DNA of 64,000 nt, taken from positions 80,832,935-80,896,934 of the forward strand of contig NC_021674.1 of assembly GCF_000247815.1 (NCBI RefSeq), read 5' to 3'. The DNA is from Ficedula albicollis (lineage: Eukaryota > Chordata > Aves > Passeriformes > Muscicapidae). Positions 52,371-64,000 of this stretch are shown piece by piece. The translations under genes and the position numbers were made by a program. How positions within the stretch are numbered: the stretch's first letter is position 1; every line of letters begins with the position of its first letter. Under the pieces are notes generated by a model, which saw only the letters and a program-made list of their open reading frames with translations, did not search any database and was not told where the DNA came from.

Positions 52371-55300
52371 GGAGGCTGTAGAAAAGTCATAGATGAAGCT
52401 CTGTTTCTCTCATTTCAGCTGTACAGCTGGACAGAGGTTGAAACTCTTGGGTACAAGGACAGCTCACATTTTTTAGCAGTGCAAACGTCACTGGATTGTT
52501 ATTGCTCTGTGCATAAAGGTTTGTCCAGGCAAGAACTGACCACTTGAGTCAATGAAATTACATGGGGCGGGTGTGGGAAGGAAAAGCACTACTCCTATGG
52601 CAGAGAAGCAGGAAAGCTCTGGAGAATTAGCTCATGGTACTGAGTGCTGCCAGGGAAAGTGAACGATGGGGAGTTAGAAAATTTATCTTCCTCTCCAGAA
52701 GTATTTACCTCCTTATATATACTCTCAGGCAGCCAGCATGGCTTTAATGGGCTGTGGCATAGGCAACAGAGGCAGCAGAAGCAAGACTAATTTATGACCT
52801 TCTGTCATACTCAACCTCAAAGCAACAACAAGCTATTTCCTCTTCCTGAAACTGGCCCTTGCTCATTTAATGTTACTGTACACTACATTTTCCTTCTAGA
52901 GAAGAATTCTCTATGAATCTTTATCATCCTGTTAAGTGAAGATTTTGTTGATTTATGGAGCTTTTATTGGCATAGGTGTAATGTTGAGTGCCACTCTGGC
53001 TCTGGTATCAGCTCAGAAAAGCAGAAACAAGGAAGTGCTAGTAGCAAACTCCCCAGTGGACTTACTTCTGGAGGCCCTCTGCTTCCCTTTCCTCATGCTT
53101 TTTCTGAAAAAGACTGACTCTGGTGGCATTCACATGTGCTAAAAGCCCCATCTGTCTCCATCTGAGCTTTTAAGAAGGCAAAAGAATTGCTGAGGCAAGA
53201 GAAAATTTAAATATCCATTCTCCTTGTGGTAGACTCTAGTAAAAGTTTTTTGACTTCATCATCAAATGTCATGCTAATCCAATAAAAATCAACATTTTGA
53301 AAAAAATTTAGCTCTTCAATGCAGAAAGGCCCAGCTTTCCAGAAAATTGGATTGTCTGAATTGGGTCTCCTCTAAGTCAATCAGATAAGCCAGCCATGAA
53401 CTGAAAAGTCTTAATTCAAGCCTTCAAAGTCAGTTATGTTTTGCATTAGAATTATCCTCAGACATTAAGCACAGATTTATTGATTTAACCCCCAGTTAAT
53501 AAGTCTTAAATGTCTTTGAAACAAAAATGACTGGTTGCCCTAATTGCACTTCATTTGCAATAAATGGGTATAAAAAGGGAGAGTTCTGAGTCTAGATCTA
53601 AGATATCTTGTTTATATGATAAAAACAATGTCTGTGGATTTGTGTTGGCCTGGAAACAAGCATTGACATGAGAACCTTTTCCCATACAACAACTTATTTA
53701 TTTTGAGATTATTTTTAAACAACCACAGCATTGGTCTTCTATCCAAGGATAAGACAAAAATCACTCAAAAATTTTTTCTTGATGATGTCTACTTTAGCAG
53801 TTTCTTACTTGGTATTTCTTAGAAAGGACTGATATCTGTTTCCAGTAAATGTCCCACAGAAGGGACTGCACTGATAATTTGGGAAACTGCTTCACCTTAA
53901 CTTGAAAAGTGTCAGCATTTTTATTTAGAATTCATGCTGTGTATTATCTCTACATCTATGTCAGCTTACAATATTGATGGTTTTCATGCAAGCCTCTTAA
54001 AATTCAGGTCCTTCCACCTCTGTATTTCCCCCTACACACTCCCTTGAGATGGGCAGGCCTAGATGAATTTTTTTTTCTGTCTTTTACTTCTTGAATATGT
54101 GAAAGGAGGAAATACATTCTACTTTGCAGCTGCTCACAAGATGATTCTCCATTTTTTTTCTGGCAGGATTAATAACCAAACTGTCATTAATTATGTCCTT
54201 ATGCATGAACCAATAGGAGGAAAGAACCAATGCAGGAATAACCTGAAACCCAGACTCTGCCTTTACAGAGAAAGACAAAGCTGAATTTTCTGTATCAATT
54301 TTAAAAACACTATCTAGCATCTCATTCTTTGATTGCATCTACACTGGCCACTTTAAAGAGAAGGCCTTGGATTCTTGTCTTCAAATTTATATCATGACTG
54401 AAGAAAACAGAGATAGATTTTGAAAGACCTAATTTAGGTAGGAACCTGCCAACAGGATAATATTATCCTTGTGCTTTGAGCCCTGGCTAAAATGTCTGGG
54501 ATGGATGCACGCAGTTAAAATTAATTTCTCCATCCAATCTTGATTCAGGGCATAGGTATTCTCTCCAAAGTCATATAGGAGATGATTGGGAGAGCATTCA
54601 CCCTATTTTTGCTGTAATTTCCCAGTCAGTCTAAGTCTATGCCCAGACCTTTCTCCTTGGGGATAGACAGGACTCCTCAGACAAAAGGATCATTTCTTTT
54701 CTCTTGATCTCCTCTACTGCCTCTTGTAACAAAAATATTTGACCAAAACAAAATGGCTGGTGTAAGTATAGAGCTGCTGTCTAGTTTTTGTCTTGCTGCT
54801 CATGGACATTTGAGCCTTTTTTATTTTCTCAAAGTCGGACACACCTCTTCACCTAGTACTTTGGAGGGAAGGCAAGCTTTTCTTCTGATAGCACTGCTTT
54901 TACCCACGAGCTTAGATCCCTCCATAACATAAACTGCAATTCCCCAATTCCCTTTGGCAATTGCTTCCCCCAGTAGTGCTCACCTCCTTGACACACAGAT
55001 GTCAGAGTTGAAGAAGAGCTCTTGAGCCACAGGAACCTTATTCTTATGTCCTCCTCAGCTCAAAAAGCAGCCCACACTCAAGACCAGGGAGTGGAACACT
55101 TTTCTCACGTCCTGCAAAGAGGACATAAAAGGTCAAATTTTGCATTATTACTGTGGTGAAATGCCACAGACCGCAGTAGCATAACTTTGAATTTTAATAT
55201 ATTCTTGTGCAACAAAGCTGGCCCATGACCTCCTCAACTGAAAGCTGGCTGGTGACCCCTATCCCATCACCCAAACAAAACACATTAGGAGATGTAGTTC

Positions 55301-57089
55301 TTGGTTTGGCTTTGAGAATGAGAAGATAAAGCATGTCACAGCGGAAATATGCAGTATAACACAGTTAAAAGTTAACAAAATTAGGAAAACTGAAAGAGTT
55401 GAACTAAGAGGCCTTTACACCATTTTTCAACATAATGACAGATTATTTTATGCATTGATAGAATTGTGTGATTCTGATAAATAATGATGTAAATAACATA
55501 AACAGGAGTCACCACTGATTTTTTCCAAATTGCCACTGGAATTGATTCAGACAGCCAATATTTATAGCTCTCCAGCAAAGATCCTGGTCCTCAGGCTGCC
55601 ATACAACCACTCACATCTGCTGTTTTGCTATAGAGAATTATAAAAGCTTCTAGTGCAGCCAACAAACATGACTCCAGAAAGGGAATCTGGGAAATGCTGG
55701 ATAGACTGCAGTCTGGGATGCCAAATACTGCATTGGCCTGCAAGCTGGACTGCTCCCCTGCCCTGCTCTCAGGCTGCACAGAACTAAGGGCTGGGCATCC
55801 CATCAGCCCAACAAAACCATCTCATACTTGGAGGCTTTTGTCTTTAATTACAGTATGCCTTTTTCTAGATGAATTGCAGAAGGATAAGAATGTTTAAATG
55901 GAAGATGAATCACCCCTACAGTCAGCCAATTTAATAAAGCAGAAAATATGAATGAAACAGCCCCTTTGACTGGTTCTGCATGGGGATTTAAAAATCAGAA
56001 GTGAAGCACTGGGCTTGGCATTCAGATGGGAACCAGCAACATATGGAACAGGGCACCTGGATGACGTGCTTTTGGCAGCCCAATTTGGGACATTTGCTTT
56101 CTGAGCCATCTGGAGCCTCTCTCTTAGGCCAGTGATTTCATTACTTAGCAATCTCAGTGATTCATCTGTTCTTAGCTTTGTGGCTCACTACAGGTGATGA
56201 GCTGGAACAAGCTCCTCTGCCAATAGTGGCTGTTCCTTGAATCTAGCAGCAGCCAAGTGGGAAGGGCACCAAGACTAAGGGACCTTTTGAGAGCGGGCCC
56301 TTTGATAAATTGGAACACCAGGGCTAGAGATACTTACATTCCTAATGTCTGTGAGAGTCAGGAAGCCCAAATAACAGTCTGAATCTGGGCCAAATCTCTC
56401 TGGAAAATTTGCTCTGCTTGTGGCATTTACCTCTTTTTAGCTATGTGAACATATTCCACCTAAAAATAATCCTGGAGGATGGATATCTGATATCTGTACC
56501 ATCCTGGTGTTAACTGAAAAGATCACATGCAGGGGAAATCTAGCAAGGAGATATTAACCTGTGGACTAGGGTGAAACAGTGAACAGCATTCCTGCAGCCC
56601 CCCAGAACACAGCACACCTTGCAATAACAGCAAAATTATGTCTGAGAAGAGAACGGCAAGAAAGAATTGGTAAGGCTCAAGGCTTGCTTTCCAAAGCTGC
56701 CTCTGCAACTTAATCTGGACTGCAAATATAAACTTCCTTAGAAAGCACCTCAGTGCAAGATGAGTATCTGAGAAGAACAAAGGGACATGCTGGGCTAAAA
56801 AAAAAAAAAAGCCTTTTGCTCAAGTATTGATGCACAAAATAAAGGTGGACATTGAGATTTCTTTTTAGTCTTTTCATAGCCCGATGTAAGTATTGAAGCA
56901 GTATTCCTGGATAAAAATCAGTAGATTGTAGCACATAAAATGTATGTCACTTCCTTGGAAGTGGATTGAAGAACTTAATTAAAATTGCCAGGCAAAGACC
57001 TGGGCCCATGTTCTGTGATTTTTAGATAGGACATTTTTAAGGGATAAATTTTGAGATTAATAAGAGGACCCTCCTCAGTAGAGGAAGAT
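52371..57089. other. Long non-coding stretch, nothing recognised
   Basis: AT-rich anonymous DNA. A hydrophobic 68-codon frame at 52936-53142 is small, stands alone and has no family I know. A poly-A tract lies at about 56797-56811. No gene, RNA or named repeat is supported. Confidence 0.58.
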
Positions 57090-58200
57090 CAGATGAATGA
57101 ACACAGAACATACACAGTTCCATGGCGCCTATAAGGATACATGCCTGAGTGCTAAGGGAGCTGGCCAATATGTTTGTGAATCCACTATTGATCATTTCCA
57201 CAATAAAATTATGGCAAACGGGAGGGATTCCTGAGGAAAGGAGTAAAGTATGTGTCTGCTATCTTCAAGAAAGGCAAAGAAAAGGATATGAGGAGGGAGG
57301 CCAGTCAGTACACCTGTGTAGTCTCACCTGAGGGAAAGGATGGGGCAAATAATACTGAAACTGTTTCCAAAATATTGAGGACAAAAGGGTTATTTGCAAC
57401 AACAGCATTGCTGTTCAATGGACAAATCATGCTTGACACACATGACAGTCTGCTATCATGACTTGACTAGTCTGATGGACAAGGAAAGAGCGTGAATGTT
57501 ATTTCTCTTGGCTGTAAAAGGGCTTTCAACACAGTCTATCATCATATCCCCACTGGTAGGGATGATGTAAGTGGACAGTGGTGGGGATTCAAAACTGTTT
57601 GGGTTGCTTAGCTCAAGGGGCTGGTAAATAGTGGCAGAAAGTCCATTTGGAAGTCACTAAGGGTTGATACTGGGCCCAGCAGGGTTCTTTGTTTGTTAAT
57701 GACCAGGATGATGGGAGTGAGTGTCCCCTCAGCAAGCTTGCTGAGGTTACAAAACCAGGAGGAGTTGTTGATAGGACCGAGGTTTGTGCTGCCAGTCAGT
57801 GGGATCTCAGCAGGCTGGAGAAAATGCAAATCCTGGCCTTGAGGAGGAACAACCCCATGCACCAGGGGAGTCTGAGGGTCAACTGTTGGCAAGCAGCTTT
57901 GCAGAAAAAGATCAGGACATCGTGGGCAGCACCATCGTGCCAGCAGTATATGCCAGCAGTATTCACCAATGGCAAAGACCAACAGCATAGTGGCCATGCA
58001 GAGGGGAGCATTGTCAGCAGTCAAAGGAGATTATATGTTCCCCTTTGCTTAATCCTTGTGAGACAGGTCTAGGGTGCCAGGGCCAGTTCTGAGTTTCCCA
58101 ACACAACAGAGACTGGAGGGAATTCAATCACAAAGATGGCTTAGGCACTGAGACACCTTACAAATTGGAGAGTCTGAGGAGAGCTGGCAGTGCTCAGGAC
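57090..58200 (+). pseudogene. Decayed CR1 LINE reverse-transcriptase region (ORF2 remnant)
   Basis: About 1.1 kb follows the sense order of avian CR1 ORF2 and its 3' flank. Around 57149 the translation begins LRELANMFVNPLL, resembling the conserved reverse-transcriptase segment. Later blocks follow in the expected order: TCTTCAAGAAAGGCAAAGAA, GGCTTTCAACACAGTCTATC, GATACTGGGCCCAGCAGGGT, then AGTTCTGAGTTTCCCAACAC. The catalytic FADD-type motif near 57735-57750 is mutated (AAGCTTGCTGAGGTT), and frameshifts break the frame several times, so it is inactive. Unlike most CR1 copies it keeps internal sequence but I see no 3' tail after about 58200. Confidence 0.87.
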
Positions 58201-60720
58201 ACACATTAACATCACTTTACAGAGCACATAAAATTATTGGCCCTATGTTAATGTCCTTTTGTCGACCCTCTGTTTAATTTTTGAATGACTTGACATGGCA
58301 GTGTGGAAAATATATAGGGTTACATAGATTAAGTAAGCTACAGTGAACACAGTTATTGTTTGGGAAAGAATGAGATGTGGGGATTTGAGGAAAGAGTTCA
58401 TTAGTCCTGGGGTATACAGGATTTTCCACCTTCCTCTTTAATCTAATCTTCTCTGTTTTATGACCATTATGAGCTTATTACTTGTTTATTTACTTAATTA
58501 CTTATAAGCGTTATCTTCCCTATGAACACATAATGTTTTCTACATTACTTCAGCTTCAGATACGACAGCCATAAGGGTGGGGAGGCTTGTTTTGCTTCCT
58601 AGTTTTGGGTGGAGGAGGCACCAGCTCCAGAGGAAGGAGTTAATTCCTCGTTGGCTTAAATCTCTAAGAATTGGCTGTCCTGAGCAACACAGCTCTGAGT
58701 GCAGTCATAGCTGTGTGAAACCATGTCACTTCTCACTTAAGCACACTGAAGTACTGAGAGAGCCATGAGGCTTTCAGTGGTAGGGTTTTTTGGAGGTGTT
58801 TTTCTGCTAGTGACTCAGTGTAACCAAAAGTAGTGCTTCAAGCTGATTTATATTGTAGAGACCTTTAGAAGGGTTGACCAACCTTTTCTTTGACTCTTAG
58901 GCCTGTCAGAAATTGGGATCTTATAACCATGATTATTCGCTGGACAACAGCTTGCATAGCTGATTTCTTTCCCTCAAGCACCCCTGAAAAAGAGTCCTGA
59001 CATATTGAATTGTTTTTAGAATTGGCAAATGGCTAATTATACTTTAAGGTAGTCTTTAGCCATCTACGCATTCTGATAAATCTCTGAATTTTAAAAAAGT
59101 ATGTTCTGTACTAGCAAATGAATCCCAGCACACTTTCCGCAATCTTCATTACTGATTTTTTGTTACATGTGATAAAAATGAAAAAAAAAACACGTGATAA
59201 AATTGAAAATAACTCTTGCACAAGAAAATTTGTGGCATTAAAAACAGGAGCAAAAGTCACTCAAAAAATCTGCTTGAAGTAATCCCAATGTCAGTATGGA
59301 AAATTACTCATTTTTCTGAGTGCTAGCTATGAAAACTTAAAGGGAGAAAAATTCTCCATCTTTATATTTATTGGCATCCCATGTGAGAATATGCTGTCAT
59401 TACCCAACAGATAAGTATTTGAAATCCAACATTGCACTTCACTGGAGCAAGGATCTGACACTCAGGCTTTCTTTATAAAGAGAAACAGAAATCATGCAGC
59501 TTTCCCCGCTTCTTGTAAAAATGGATGGTGTGTCGTTGTGTGAACAGGTATTTGCTAAGTATAACCATACCTTCACTCATACCTCCCCCACTCAGCAAGA
59601 GAAAGCTCCAGCAATGCCCAGTAACACATTTTTACCAAATATCCAACCTCGTGCAGCTTCCTGAGACTGAACAATTCCCACTCCCAGTAAAAAGTGAAAG
59701 TCATTTAATTTTAAAGGATGTTAATATGTCACCATTTAGAAATTTTTGGTGGTTTTGTATGTAAAATGTAAACAGCAAGGCAAAGACAAATCTTTGGGTG
59801 AAAAATATCGCTTAGCTGAATTATGGTTTCATGGGCTTCACAAAAGAGGATGGAAATAATGGAGAGAAAATTACATTTATCACAGGGGACAATTATTGTT
59901 GTCCATCTACATAACACCATCATCTTGCTGAATTTTTTTTCTGCCCTCTTGGTACTGGCAGGGCAAGTGACTAATATATTTAGTGTTATGAGAACTCTAC
60001 AAGGATGTGAGGCAATGACATCACATTACTCAATTTGTCTCTTGTGTCCTCTGAGGAGTCAAAGGTCTCATGTACACTCAAAAGAAAATCAAGTGACCTA
60101 GTCAGAAATGAAACCACTTTCCAACATAAACAGAGATCCAGTATTTTTGCAGTTATGACAAACTAATTTGAGACTTAGCGGTTTTACTCTTGCTTTGAAT
60201 TAGTCACTTTTTATTTTATTTTTCTGTTAAGTGAAAGAAAAATGCCAAATGCTGTCAGAGTATGAAACCTTTTGGTATGAGATTTCTCTGTTAGATGATG
60301 TTTCCTACACTGATCTTATGCTGCCAACAACTCAAATACCTTTTAATGTGATCTGGCTTTTAATGTGTAGCACTGCCTGCGTTCCATATGTTTACCATTA
60401 TCCATAGGCTCATCAGTCCCTTTATTTTCAGTAGAGGCTGTTGTGGAAGGAGGCCAGATTGTGCAGCAACACGGTTCCGGTAGTGAAATTAGCAACTGAA
60501 CAATATTCCCAGAGAAGTAGTCCTGTTCGCTTCTGGCCGTAAGCCTGCTTCTGACACAAAAGAGTGTCCATAGGAAAGAAATTGAATGTGCAGGCATGTG
60601 TGCAAAGCACACCATTTACATGTAATTCATGCATGTGCAACGCAGCATATCCTGCACACGCTCACAGAGAACGCCTCGTGTGCAGCTCAGATCTTCTCCA
60701 GGTTGGGTGACAACTGCTGA
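58201..60720. other. Non-coding stretch, nothing recognised
   Basis: Mostly AT-rich DNA with no supported gene. A short echo, GTGATAAAA then ATGAAAA or TTGAAAA, occurs twice at about 59169-59210. No named repeat is seen. Confidence 0.55.
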
Positions 60721-60830
60721 TTCCATTCTACAGCGTAAGGAATCGAGGCACTGAGGTGCAGGAGTGCCAAGTGACTTTCCAGAGTCGCACTGTGAGCCCG
60801 AGCCAAGGTAGAAGCAGAAGGTAAGGCTGC
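60721..60830 (-). repeat. Probable ancient MIR-type SINE fragment
   Basis: The plus strand reads CCATTCTACAGCGTAAGGAA, then TCGAGGCACTGAGGTGCAGG, then CCAAGTGACTTTCCAGAGTC and GCAC. This follows the reverse complement of the MIR core order (CCATTTTACAG, AGGAAACTGAGGC, AAGTGACTTGCCCAAGGTC, CAC), with mismatches expected of a very old copy. MIR-related SINEs predate the split of birds and mammals, so a fossil copy in a bird is plausible. The match is from memory over about 70 bp. Confidence 0.55.
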
Positions 60831-63800
60831 AGTGTCTTGTCCCCAGTGGCAGTAATGGCCGGAGGTATTGCTGTTCCATTCCGTCCCCTGCTCTTCTCCT
60901 GGTTTCCAAGCTGCAGTACAGTGCCCCTGTAGCTTTGCCAGCACAGCTGTTGGTGGGGAAAGGCTGCGAAACACGTCAGGAAAACAGCTTTAGGAAAAAA
61001 CTTTCAGTTTCTTTCTTTTTACAGAAAATACGGCATTTTGCAAATCCAGACCCCTCACCTGATCTTGTGCTGCTGCAAGAACCGTTTTGTCAGCATAATC
61101 TGACATAAGCAGAGAGAGGCAACAGGCAAGAGAGGATGAACAGACAGGGATGCCATAAGCCATCGTTAGCACATCCATGGCCTAAGCTATCCGTACATGC
61201 TGATGACATCCATGTGGAACTCTGCAGAACAAGGCAGTAAATTATCATGTGCCTTTCACTTACCTCACTTCAAATTCCCTGTCTGCTCTCTAACACACTC
61301 CTCTTGTACTCCACTTTTTCTTAATGAGCTATTACCAAAAACCCCCTAAACTATTCCTATTCCCTGAACATGGAATATTTATCCTCTGCTTACCCTGTGT
61401 TTGGTCCTTGCATAAGCAATATTTAGACATAGAATGCTTGTACTTAGAGATAAAACTTAAGAGTTTTCTCAGCAGGAAAAAGTATCTGAGGCATAAATGG
61501 TAGTCCCTGGCTTTGCAGGAAAATGACACTGCTTAGTTGCACAGAAGAGACCTGAGGAGTGTTTTTTCTCTTTAAGAAACGGATTGAAGGTCACTTTTAA
61601 AGGCGTTACTCAGCTGTGAGTTTTAGTTTGTTCATCCCTTCATTCCTTCCTCCCCAGGTGAACTGTAAACAACATTTCAGAATAACTGAGGCATAGGATT
61701 TTGCAGAGGAGGCAAGAAGAAAGGCCAGCAGATGGGCCATATATCTTGGGCCATGGTTGAAGGCTTAAGACACTAAATATCACTCACATTCCTTGACATC
61801 CCACTAACACAGGAGTGAGCAAGCCCAGAGCTGCTCCGCTGTCCATCTCCCTGCCACTCCCATGCTCCCCAACAGGCACATGGCCTCCACCACCTGCTGT
61901 CCCCTAAAGCTTGAGGTACTTCTCCACCTCCAGATACTTCAATACCTGGGGAGAGACTTCAGCATAAGCCTACTGCAATCTCTGTGCTTTAATCTAGACC
62001 GCCATATCATCACTTTTCTGAGCAGAACAAAACCAGATTATCTACCATTACCTTTTCAAAAACGTGGTTTGAGTTGGTTTGCTCCTTTTCATTTTGTTCA
62101 CTGGCTGGATCTTTCTTTATTTCATTAAGATTGAATTTCCCAAAGTTCCCATCATATTCCTACATACTTTTGTCTTTTTCTACTTAGTTTACCTGAGGAG
62201 CTAAACCCATAGTATTGTAGAGAAAGATGGTTTTAAGATGTGCTGGCTCCTCCTATGCTGGTCATTTGGAGCTTGGATCATATACAGAGCAAACCTCTGC
62301 CAGCTTACCTGGTTCTGCTTGTTTTCTGAGTAACACAGTTATCATATGGGGTTTTATTACTTTTTCTCCATGGCCCACCTGAGACAAGCCTATCTTCTGC
62401 CTCCCAGCAATGCAAGGAATGCTCCTCCTGCTTTTCTGCATTCATACTCAATAGCTCGACCTGGAGTTATGAACATAATGTTGACATTTCCCAGGAAATC
62501 TGCCTGAAGGATCATGACTGGTTCCATCTGGCCTTGAAACCTAGGCAAATATTGAAGTTTTTTTCTTAGGTGAGTACAGCCAAGTTGTCTGTTCTATCTG
62601 CCTTTCTTTTTTCTCATTTCTGATGCAGAAACTAGGTAATTTAACTTTATTCATCAAACATTCCAAACAAATTTCCATTAAATGTATGTTCAGCACATAA
62701 TTAACATGTAGAGAATGTATACTTGGAGATGTAAATATAGTTTTACGTATGTGTGTCAATATGAATGCATTTAAATACATAGCAGGCTAAATTATGATTT
62801 AATACGGGCCTGTGTATACAAGCCAGGATCCTGAAATTCCTTGACAGGTGAAACCAAACAAAGAACATTCTTATCTTTCCTGTAAGTAAGGATGAGTGAA
62901 GGCTGCTTGCAGATACCAGAGAGAATAAATACTCTAACCAGAGTGCTCTGACAGCTCTTCACCTTTCCCAGTTTCATGTAGCTTTCAAGCATGGAAGCAT
63001 TGCAACCACACCAAGATCCAGGATTGCAGAGCTGATGGAAAAAGTGGATGAACATGGGCCACTGGAATTCCCATTTAATTCCTTACCCACAAGTTCATAG
63101 TAATTATGCTGTCACTGCATCTTCTCATGTCTCCTCAAGAAAATGAAATAAAAGAGGCTGGAGCTGGGTGAAGAATATGTGGAAATAGGAAATTAAGCAG
63201 AGAAGAGGTGTTTGTTATGCTGTGTCTGCCTTGGTCCTGCTCTATGTGCTTGAAGTGTGAGTGCTCCCACTGATGCAGAGGTTTCCCACCTACTCTGTCT
63301 TTGTAATCTATGCTTGTAGGCACAGCTGAGCAATCTCAGCTCCCCAGGACCAAGAAGAAAAATCTGAAGAGAGAAATTTTCATCCTGCAGGATTCTAGAA
63401 AAAAAATTCCAGAATTAAGTAGAAAAAAAACCAACTGATGGAAATCTTCACTACCTGCTGTATTTGACCTGATCAAGGATCTCCATTCAAATTAAGACAG
63501 TAAGTGACATGGCAGAAATGTGACTTGGTTTCTGAGTACTTTGGATGTGTCTCTACTTTTGTACATAGTGAAGAAGCCATGTGTGTGTGACACCCTGTGA
63601 GCTGATCTGAACACTAACTTGATGTTCCAGCTGGTTTGAAATACTCAGCTGGGTGTGTTTGGTAGAAATGTGACCTTTGGAGTAGGAGTACATCCACCCT
63701 TTTTCCCTTGCTCCAAGTGCTGCTGGTGTGGTTGTAGTTGTGGTGCTTATGTTAAACATAGAAAAAGTAATAGAAATAACCCCTTGGTGGAGAAAAACGG

Positions 63801-64000
63801 AATTTCTGGATGCAGAGGATGAATTTGTTTTTCTTTTTATCTCCAGTTCCAGTGATGATAGCAGTGGCTTTGCCCATACTGGGCTGTATGCATACAATAC
63901 AAAATATAGCTGTGGTGGAGGGAGAGAATTACCTAAAAGGGAACAGATCCCTGGCATCCTCAGAGACCTGGAGTTCCCATGCGTGGTAGCTACAAACCAG
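60831..64000. other. Non-coding stretch to the window end, nothing recognised
   Basis: No supported gene. Open frames of up to 134 codons (63553-63957, minus) lack domains and carry a low-complexity threonine patch from a GTT/GTG-rich tract near 63724-63750. No RNA gene or named repeat is seen. Confidence 0.57.

Noticed and set aside
52936..53142. Hydrophobic 68-codon frame as a small membrane protein
   Set aside because: Isolated and short, with no family I recognise. Such frames are expected by chance in AT-rich DNA.

Overview
The window is 64 kb of vertebrate nuclear DNA that looks avian, probably songbird-like. I find no protein-coding gene, tRNA, rRNA or other RNA gene that I can support. 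The case for a bird rests on interspersed repeats recognised by eye: several CR1 LINE pieces, one ending in the typical 8-bp ATTCTGTG-type tail, and two LTRs that resemble endogenous-retrovirus LTRs of birds. The LTR and CR1 identifications come from remembered consensus features, not from a search. The setting is either an intergenic desert or the inside of a very large intron. The sequence alone cannot say which.

Layout. 1-10 kb is unique-looking AT-rich DNA broken by six short tandem duplications. 10.1-10.9 kb is a CpG-enriched pocket with two good splice-donor-like motifs but no convincing exon. 11-17.4 kb is non-coding and contains a 641-bp tandem duplication (15012-16294) that is almost perfect, and an 86-bp one. 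18832-19435 is a solo LTR, probably on the minus strand. 19.4-38.8 kb is long non-coding DNA with small duplications and one doubtful ancient repeat near 31.6 kb. 38819-39841 is a second solo LTR, interrupted by an uninterrupted run of 342 G. 41625-42020 is a CR1 3' end whose middle is replaced by 175 G. 46999-47360 is an antisense CR1 3' end. 52113-52370 is an older CR1 3' end, part of which is repeated 262 bp upstream. 57090-58200 is a decayed CR1 reverse-transcriptase region. 60721-60830 resembles an ancient MIR-type SINE. The rest is anonymous.

The most notable structure is not a gene system. There are two extreme poly-G blocks, both inside dispersed repeats, and about fifteen local direct duplications, fourteen of them adjacent copies and most 19-100 bp long. 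The poly-G blocks are best read as assembly or base-calling artefacts. The duplications may be genuine recent events, unmerged haplotypes or unmerged contig ends. Long open frames across the poly-G blocks and in the purine-rich stretch near 12.3-13.0 kb are compositional and were not called as genes. I found no previously undescribed functional system here.
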